NCBI GenBank assembly: GCA_949987565.1
Contig: OX465120.1
Coordinates: forward strand, 7,950,587-8,014,586
Length of the DNA stretch: 64,000 bases
Direction: 5' to 3'
Source of the DNA: Luidia sarsii
Lineage: Eukaryota; Echinodermata; Asteroidea; Paxillosida; Luidiidae
The notes under the pieces were generated by a model that was not told where the DNA came from, searched no databases, and saw only the letters and a list, made by a program, of their open reading frames with translations. This document shows positions 57,851 to 64,000 of the stretch, piece after piece. A program made the position numbers and the translations under genes. How positions within the stretch are numbered: the stretch's first letter is position 1; each line of letters starts with the position of its first letter.

Positions 57851-58849
57851 CAGCAATGTCTGTCTGGTTATGTTAAAAGCAGCTGTTAATCTGCAGACCT
57901 TGTACATGGAGTGCTCTTCTTTAGTTCTGAAAATATCTCTTTTGATATTCATTAAACTGGTTTTACTGACATGATAGATAAGAACTATCATCTGAGAAGG
58001 CCCAAGAATTAATTCAAGTTATGTGACAGATGTCTTTGTGCAGATATTATAACTGTTGTTTTGGACGTACATCGTGTACATCTGAAACGGCGGTCACGTA
58101 CGTTCGTAACTGTACGTCCGAAACAAAAATGAAATATGATTATTTCCCAGTTGACAGTTTAATTTGCTAATAATTTTTACACTTCCATATCCTCCCAAAC
58201 CTACTTTAACTGCTTTGGTGTGAATTTTTAGAAAAAATCTGCATACTTCACAGAAATCTTTCATTGAACTTCTAAAATCAGAAAATTCTTTTTTTCTGTG
58301 CATGTCCGAGCACGTGGCATTTTTTCATTATTCCAAGGTCATTAAGATGTTGACACAATTTTTTCGTTGTTACCTGTTTTCTACTAAACGTTTGTCATAT
58401 CATAGCTAAATCTAAAGTTCATTAGCTCCATCTTTGTGTCTATGGTATCTTAATTATGTGTTCAAAATGTACGTCCGAAATTATGGAACTGCCCTAAGGG
58501 TATTTTTAGTGGTGGTTCAAATTTCTCCAACAAGAAGTCGTTCTCGTGAACAAGCCCCGCGATTAGTGGCTGCAGTCAAAATGATGGCAACAAAAGTTGT
58601 ATTACATGTAACTGTTAAATTAAATTAATTAATTAATCAAATTAATTTTACTGCAAGTTTTGTTGTTAGTCATGTTCAGTGTATAAAATCATTAATAAAC
58701 TTAAAGTGAACAACAAAACTTGAAGAATAATGTACATATTTGAATTGAATGTGCGTGCACTCGGTACACGTGCAATGATTAGTAGACTTCTGCCAGCCCT
58801 TACAATTGTTTTCAAAAAAATAAACTAATGTTTATTGAGGTGATATACA

Positions 58850-59330
58850 AATATGTTGCAAACTGCTTACTGACTAAAATTACCAAAATGTAAATCTTAA
58901 AATATAGTGGGCCTGACGTTTCGATCCTAGCAGGACCTTTCTCAAAGGCAGAGTGACAAGGACAAAACAGATACCGGTACATGTACACGAAGGAAGGGGG
59001 GAGAGAGTGAATAGGACACGGATGAGAAACAAAGGACAAAGAGTGAAGCTGGTAGGGAGAGATCAAAGGGAAGGGCAAGGGGTAGGGTAGGGATCAGTGA
59101 GAGGAGGGGGAAAGATCAAAGAGAAGGGCAAGGAGTAGGGTAGGGATTAGTGACAAGAGGGGGAAAGATCAAAGAGAGAAGTGTGAAGGACTGAACACAA
59201 AAGAAGGATTATCAGAAAGCTGCATGGTGTTAGTCATTACCCTCCTTGATGTTTCAACCATGTGGTTGAATAGTCCGAAGGCGCTTCATCCACATTTTCT
59301 CACGGCTAATACGGACAGCATGATTAATGT
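58850..59330 (-). mobile_element. Penelope 3' end, minus-oriented
   Basis: The terminal repeat (58905-58975), UTR with a duplicated GATCAAAG...AGGGTAGGGAT block (59060-59175), and the end of the GIY-YIG ORF (complement of ACTATTCAACCACATGG near 59262). 5'-truncated copy. Confidence 0.82.
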
Positions 59331-59536
59331 TTATTAGTTATAAATACTAGCAATGTTTCAAGTTTCGCGGTCAACCAAAGTGTAGAATACTAGAAAATTT
59401 TAAAAGGATTTTTCATTCATTTCTTGAGATATCGGAAGTTGAAAATTGCAAAATTGCTCCGTGCGGCCGCGGTAGATCGAGCCAAAATGACGGAGAAAAA
59501 AAAAGTCAAACTAGAGATTCATGTCTGTTGGCTAAC

Positions 59537-60339
59537 AGAACATAACGCTTTTCCGCATCTGGTTCTCTTTAGAAAAAATAAAAATAAAAATTTACATCAG
59601 CGGGATTCGAACCGTAACCTCAATTTCTACCCCAAAACGCACGAGCATATTTCATTATAACATTAAAAAAAATCATAATAATTCTGAACAATGGTCGATT
59701 GGTTCCAAACTGAGGACTTAGAATGTCTAGGCCAATAGCTAAATGCCCACCAAATTTCGAGAAGGTTAACCTTTGGCTAATATGTGTTTCAAAAACACGC
59801 ATTTTGATGACGTCACGATTGCGTCGATCATGGCATTTTGACCCCGGAGAGTTTTTCTTATCTACATTCCCAATAGATATAAACGAAAAAAATAAAAAAA
59901 ATCTTGCTCCATTGGCCAAATATGCTCAATTGAATGTTACAATCTGAAAAGTTCATGACCTCATTAATATTCATGAGATGACTTCACGATCCAATGAGGG
60001 CAATTTTTGGATACACCTCTTCCCAACTTAGATATCCTGCAAAATTGAAACCAAAATAAATTGTATTTTTGCTTTAATTGGAGTTTGAAATTTGCCCCTT
60101 TAAACTGCTGTAACGTGACACGTGGTGACGTCATTAAGTTTTCAAGACAACTGTGCAATAGTTCAGCATCGGCTCTATGCATTTGCCAAGTTTGAAAAAA
60201 ATCCAAGTGTGTTCAATGGCAAAAGTGCCTTCCTCAAAATCCCAGTGCTTTGTCTATGGGGTTTTTCCGATAAGAAGACGAAAAAAAAAAAAAAATCAGA
60301 ACAATAACAATAGCTTTTTCGCTTTGGGGCGAAAAAGCT
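59537..60339 (-). mobile_element. Hairpin-ended repeat, copy C (most complete)
   Basis: 803 bp from ATAACGCTTTTCCGC to the terminal stem-loop AGCTTTTTCGC-TTTGG-GGCGAAAAAGCT (60312-60339). Uninterrupted, so it defines the insertion point in copy D. Confidence 0.8.
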
Positions 60340-61012
60340 AACTAGCGTTTTTCGACCGCCATCCAAATTTGTCAATTTTACCCTCAAATTGAAGCCTGTA
60401 TTCTCTTCTTTCTATTCATACCACTATCAAAATTAATAACGAAGGGAATATATTAAACTACGTGGAAACATCATTCGGAGACAAACGATGGAAGTAGAGT
60501 ATTCCAGTTATGACCGATTTCCCTTCGCGACGTTAGCGAGGTTGGCAAGTCTAGGTTTGGTTTCCGCCTCTACGTAAAGCCATAGCGACACTACAGGAGC
60601 AGTAGAGCCGAAACCAGCCTATGCGCTGTAAAGTGACATAACACAACACACTTTGCACACACTGTATACTGCACAGTGCACGTGCACTGCGGCCGCATGG
60701 CTGCATACAGTACGCTGCGTTACTCAAGCCTGATCGGATCACTTCCAGTATTAGCGAGACGGTTATGCTACAAAAAAGTAAAATTTATTTTACTACCAGA
60801 ACCAAACATAGATTGGGATAATAATGGGGTGAAAATAATGCCGGTTTTTCACCAGGAATGGTGGACGGAAATTACTCGTGCTGGTCGGCCCCGTCCACCG
60901 CCAACCAGCGTAGCTATAACACTTACACATGGGAACAACGATGTGTTCGACTCCATGACTACCCCCGACCGAAACCCCCAGATTTTACCCCGAAAACACC
61001 CGTGAAATCGTC
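60340..61012. other. Intron 1 stretch, CpG-containing, unassigned
   Basis: 60520-60720 has a raised CpG content and TACTG/CGTGCA palindromes (GTGCACGTGCAC). ORFs at 60676-61127 on the plus strand have no similarity that I recognise. Confidence 0.35.
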
Positions 61013-61395
61013 CCATGCACCCATCTTTGGATTAAGTGAGAATCACCAATTTCAATACTGGTCATTTGTTTTACTCACGTTTGGGGAAAAAGGAGAAACC
61101 GCTACATGCAAATCGATGACATTTTGACAGGTCTGTGTGCGCAGTGGGTCTGTATGAGTGTGTGCACGCGCACACACACGCGTTGACCCCCATGGTCAAG
61201 CAAAACGTCATCGATTTGCGTGTATACCGTTTCAATTTGAAATCAAAGATGGGCGCCGCATTTTGGCTCGTCGGACGGGAGAGAATCTTCTCGATCACCT
61301 GAGGGGAAATTTCTCCTTTTCCCCCAAAAGTGAGTAAAACAAATGACCAGTATTGAAATCGATGATTCTCATTTAATCCAAAGATGCACGAATTG
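61013..61395. mobile_element. Foldback MITE with ~83-bp arms
   Basis: CATCTTTGGATTAAGTGAGA... (61020-61100) is complementary to 61310-61390. A second, inner pair (ATGCAAATCGATGACATTTT / AAACGTCATCGATTTGCG, about 61106-61125 and 61202-61222) gives a double stem. A CA/GT-rich stretch lies in the loop. Confidence 0.75.
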
Positions 61396-62494
61396 AGGTA
61401 TAAAATACAGGACATCCTCTCCGCATTACTACAAAACCACTGCGCGTGGGTTTAAAATAGCACGAACCTGTTTTCCGACACCGAGGGGTAACTATGTACA
61501 AATCGTGAAATCCTCTTTTTCTATTTACTGAGCATGCGCAGCAGCTTTTTGTCGGGATGAAATCGAGCGTTCCAACAGCCGGCGCAACATACAACCATGG
61601 CGGAAGGAATCACCTTCATAATATACATGTATATAAGCCCGTCGATAATACCTCATAAAATAAAAACATGCACAGGATTTTCCAAAATGCGTATTTTTAA
61701 ACATCGATCCGTACATCCGTATTATTGTTAAATTTCCGTATGAAATACGGAAAATCCGTACTGGTTGGCAGCTCTGATTGTAGGATTGTGTAGGATTTGG
61801 GTCATATGGGGCTTTCAACACTGAAGGATTGTAGGATCCTGCAGGATTTGGGTCATGCGCTACAAAAAAGTGTGGGGAGTTGTAAACTGGTCAGCTAAAA
61901 GTACTGTTCATGTACATGCAGGTTACATGTGACTGGGCCACAGCCATACAGCCGTGTACACGTCACACTCCACAAAAAAAAGCAAAAAAGATTGGTGCAA
62001 GATTTCTTTGATCATAACTATTATTTTGCAGCATGGATGAGTAAGACACAATGCTTTACACACCCTTTTATCATGTTTTCTTCCCTTTTAAAAATTATTC
62101 TACTCTTTTCTGGCAAAAAACATTTTTTTATCAAAAAATCCAAAAGAAAAACATAAAATTTATTGAATAGTCTTGAAATAAAGTACCGGTAATCACAAAT
62201 GCACAACCATGACACGGAAGTACATGTACATGTACATTGGTTCCTGACCCATGCGTCAACTTCTGGATTGGTTTCCAAAAACACCGAGATGACTCAGACT
62301 TACAGAACTCAGAATGTACACCAACCTTCTTGAGTACTACAAACCCTGTACGTGATCTAGAATTATTAGTCCCTTTTTTACCAAATGTCCCATGATCAGT
62401 CATTTGAATGCTACATGTACACAATGTACATTGCTACATTTGTACATAAACATGTGTGTGTTCAACAGAAAGGTCTTAAAAAGAGCTGACTTAC
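61396..62494. other. Intron 1 stretch next to exon 1
   Basis: A TAGGATT-type repeat scrap at 61785-61865, TGTACA runs at 61910-61925 and 62222-62237. No gene. Confidence 0.4.
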
Positions 62495-62602
62495 CTGGTC
62501 TTTACTATGGTCTCCAACAACCACAAACATTGATCTGTGACCAAGAGTCACACCATTCTCTATCAAGACTCGAATACGGTTATCGATCTTTTTGCGAACC
62601 AT
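62495..62602 (-). CDS. NAT10: NAT10 coding exon 1 (start codon, residues 1-36)
   Basis: The exon starts with ATG at 62602 and reads MVRKKIDNRIRVLIENG, close to the conserved NAT10 N-terminus. It ends in phase 0 at CAG followed by a consensus gtaagt donor. A good acceptor (pyrimidine tract then TTAG) lies just upstream, so the exon probably begins at 62617 with 15 nt of 5' UTR. The start is chosen because the family begins at this methionine and the acceptor leaves no room for an upstream in-frame start in this exon. Confidence 0.95.
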
Positions 62603-62934
62603 TGTTCCAGAGAAGCACTAAGGGTAAAGTGTAGAACAACAAGTGTTAGTTTAAACATCATTACATGTATAGATCTGAGAGGTTTTTCAGTCACAAGCTT
62701 TTTGCCGGTCAGCGTTCAATCCACGCGGATGTATGCAGAACACTCGCGCCTGCAATGTCCAATGAAAATACTCAGATTCGATATTTGCATGCGCGTCCGC
62801 GTATTTGGACGCTGCTGAGGACATGCTAATCAGCCTTTGGTTGTCTATTGATGTCATATAGCAAAGACAAGAGTGTATATATTGGGTCTAATATTAAGGC
62901 TGTAACTGTAACAATTTTTATAGTTTGATCTTTG

Positions 62935-63130
62935 TAGAAGTAACAAAATTGAAAACAAGCAAAGAAAACTCAGAGGGTAAGACAAAGAGCGCTGAGGTGC
63001 AAAACCAGAGATCGAGCAGGTTAAACTAAATCCTTGTCCAGGCAATGAACTGGGACTTGAGACCTTTTGCAAACCAGTGCACTTACAATCTGAGCTATCC
63101 ACCCCTTAGATCATGGGTTCCCAAATACTA
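62935..63130 (-). mobile_element. tRNA-derived SINE fragment
   Basis: GGTGCAAAACCAGAGATC, GGGACTTGAGACC and ATCTGAGCTATCCACCCCTTAGA are recognisable SINE blocks. Diverged copy. Confidence 0.55.
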
Positions 63131-63552
63131 GTTACCGGTACTTGGTAGTCCAAGTAACTTGGTACTTACACTGTGAAAGTTTTGGGAAAACCTAAAATTA
63201 AATTATCGTAAACCACCAATTGATTATAGACAACATCCATGATCTGGCACAACCACTTACCAACAAAAACCAGGACTTAACAGTTTTTTCCCAAAATTGA
63301 TTTTGTAACGCCTACAGTATGTAGGAATATTAATATTGAAAAGCAGTGCATGTACACAGTGCCTGCTGTCACTGCCTGACCGCTGACCGTCGTCCAATTG
63401 ACCAAAACACATCACAAAATCATGATTTTGGGGAATACTGCAAAGTGCAAGTCCATTTTTGGGGCAAGTGGTTGTGCCAGACATCGTCATTCTCTCAAGT
63501 ACATATGTCATCAGGGTCTAGTCTGAGTTAATTGGACCCGACTAGTTGTGGT

Positions 63553-63720
63553 AACCATAACCCTCATCCTCCCAAGGGCGCAGACTTGAGGGTTACGGAC
63601 TAACATGTACAAAAATCTGGGAAACTTTGTGTTTTCACCATTTTTGAAACACTACTGTCTCGATCACCCCCCTTTTCCACCCTTTTGAAAATCGCCACAC
63701 ACAATCTAAGGATATGGCGG
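63553..63720. mobile_element. Partial copy of compound foldback MITE
   Basis: ATAACCCTCATCCTCCCAAG, CTTGAGGGTTACGG and the shared interior CGCCACACACAATCTAAGGA match 11494-11702, but the second arm is missing. Confidence 0.7.
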
Positions 63721-64000
63721 TGATGTCAATAGACCGTGTAACTCTCGTGGTGAAAAAGGTCACCGTACACTTCCAGGCACCTCCTGCTATAGGAGATTAA
63801 CACGTGCCCAATTTTTAATGCATTATTACATAATGCAGAAAGTCTCTTTCCAACTAAAAACCCAGATTTATGGATTAAGTACTGTATATAAAAAAAAAGA
63901 ATGAGCAAAAAAAAAAATACAAAAAATGAGAATACGGCAGAGAAAACAAATAAATAGAACCTGACCTTCATCTTCTGGTTGTAAGTACAGTATTGCGAAT

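Larger units (their letters stand above)
54036..58494. mobile_element. 4.5-kb element with 14-bp inverted ends and TAAG duplication
   Basis: The left end GGGCAGTTCCATAA (54036) and right end (reverse complement, ending 58494) are flanked by TAAG (54032-54035, 58495-58498). TGTACGTCCGAAA-type motifs recur near both ends (54438, 54615, 58110, 58469). Later insertions inside include a hairpin-ended repeat (55275) and TAGGATT-type repeats. No transposase recognised. Superfamily unknown. Confidence 0.65.
1..62617 (-). other. NAT10: NAT10 gene span: 14 coding exons, 3' end outside window
   Basis: NAT10 is the nucleolar RNA cytidine acetyltransferase that makes N4-acetylcytidine in 18S rRNA and, with an adaptor, in tRNA, using acetyl-CoA and ATP. 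Fourteen minus-strand exons, read in order, match the vertebrate protein without gaps from the initiator methionine to the segment just before the acetyltransferase core. Residues 1-613 are encoded here. They comprise the N-terminal TcmA/DUF1726 region (about 1-200), then the helicase-like ATPase with a GRGKS Walker A (lysine at residue 290) and a VIDEAAA Walker B-like motif (about 386-392). The family is about 1025 residues long, so roughly 400 C-terminal residues (rest of GNAT and tRNA-binding domains) are missing from the window. Introns range from 244 nt to 18.2 kb. All are GT-AG except the one between exons 11 and 12. The identification is by my recall of the family sequence, not by a search. 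Confidence 0.95.
62603..64000 (-). other. NAT10 upstream region: splice acceptor, SINE and MITE fragments
   Basis: A pyrimidine tract ending TTAG at 62618-62619 suggests that the start-codon exon is preceded by a 5' UTR intron. I could not place the leader exon. A GC-richer stretch with several CpGs (about 62700-62820) might hold a promoter, but no TATA box or initiator stands out. 62935-63130 holds a tRNA-derived SINE fragment and 63553-63720 a partial copy of the MITE at 11494. A weak ATGAAG|gtcagg donor-like site sits near 63960. The small ORFs here show no recognisable protein. Confidence 0.4.

Noticed and set aside
54036..58494. Exact superfamily for the TAAG-flanked element
   Set aside because: Four-base duplications occur in several superfamilies and no transposase is visible, so I leave it unnamed.
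406..59330. CRISPR-like or bacterial repeats
   Set aside because: The regularly recurring blocks are dispersed transposon ends, not spaced direct repeats. The window is clearly eukaryotic, with spliced genes.
60858..61415. ORFs in the 61-kb region with shared L-S-E-N-H-x-F-Q-Y-W-S-F-V on both strands
   Set aside because: The shared peptide arises because both ORFs read the two arms of the foldback MITE.

Overview
This is animal nuclear DNA: AT-rich, almost entirely intron and transposon, with short conserved exons joined by large introns. The only host gene I can recognise is NAT10 (Kre33/TmcA family, RNA cytidine acetyltransferase) on the minus strand. Fourteen coding exons run from the start codon at 62602 down to 3097. 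They add up to exactly 1839 coding bases (613 codons) with every intron phase compatible. The C-terminal ~400 residues, including most of the acetyltransferase domain, lie beyond position 1. Upstream of the start-codon exon there is a splice acceptor, so a non-coding leader exon lies further right. The element mix (Penelope, DIRS, BEL/Pao, hAT, piggyBac, TTAA-flanked THAP elements, tRNA-derived SINEs) and the many TGTACA runs suggest a marine invertebrate, perhaps an invertebrate deuterostome. That placement is inference.

Layout, left to right. 1-3096: intron after exon 14, with a Penelope-terminus palindrome at 406-601. 3097-3198: exon 14. 3199-14580: intron 13, with an internally deleted BEL/Pao retrotransposon (3560-6905), SINE pieces, copies of a hairpin-ended repeat, and a 3.9-kb transposon with a short multi-exon ORF (9583-13468). 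14581-16210: exons 13, 12 and 11. Exons 11 and 12 are separated by a 244-nt AT-AC (U12-type) intron. 16211-22813: intron 10, holding a TTAA-flanked element (16383-22774) into which a hAT transposon (18091-21407) has inserted. 22814-23579: exons 10 and 9, with a SINE between them.

23580-29433: a decayed Penelope-like element (about 24760-27475), SINEs, and a GC-rich block. 29434-30498: exons 8, 7 and 6. 30499-34611: Penelope termini, a pair of hammerhead-like ribozymes, and an inverted-repeat element. 34612-35475: exons 5 and 4. 35476-43762: a DIRS retrotransposon with tyrosine recombinase (about 35862-40275), Penelope remnants, and a TTAA-flanked element carrying a THAP domain (41821-43308). 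43763-44271: exons 3 and 2.

44272-62494 is the 18-kb intron 1. It contains a three-level nest: a Tc1/mariner-type MITE inside a THAP foldback element inside a piggyBac transposase gene. It also has a 9-bp microsatellite, a hairpin-ended repeat split by a hAT-like element, a 4.5-kb element with 4-bp target duplications, and foldback MITEs. 62495-62602 is exon 1. The mobile elements are not a functional system with NAT10. They are independent insertions in its introns, and nearly all the protein-coding ones carry frameshifts or deletions.
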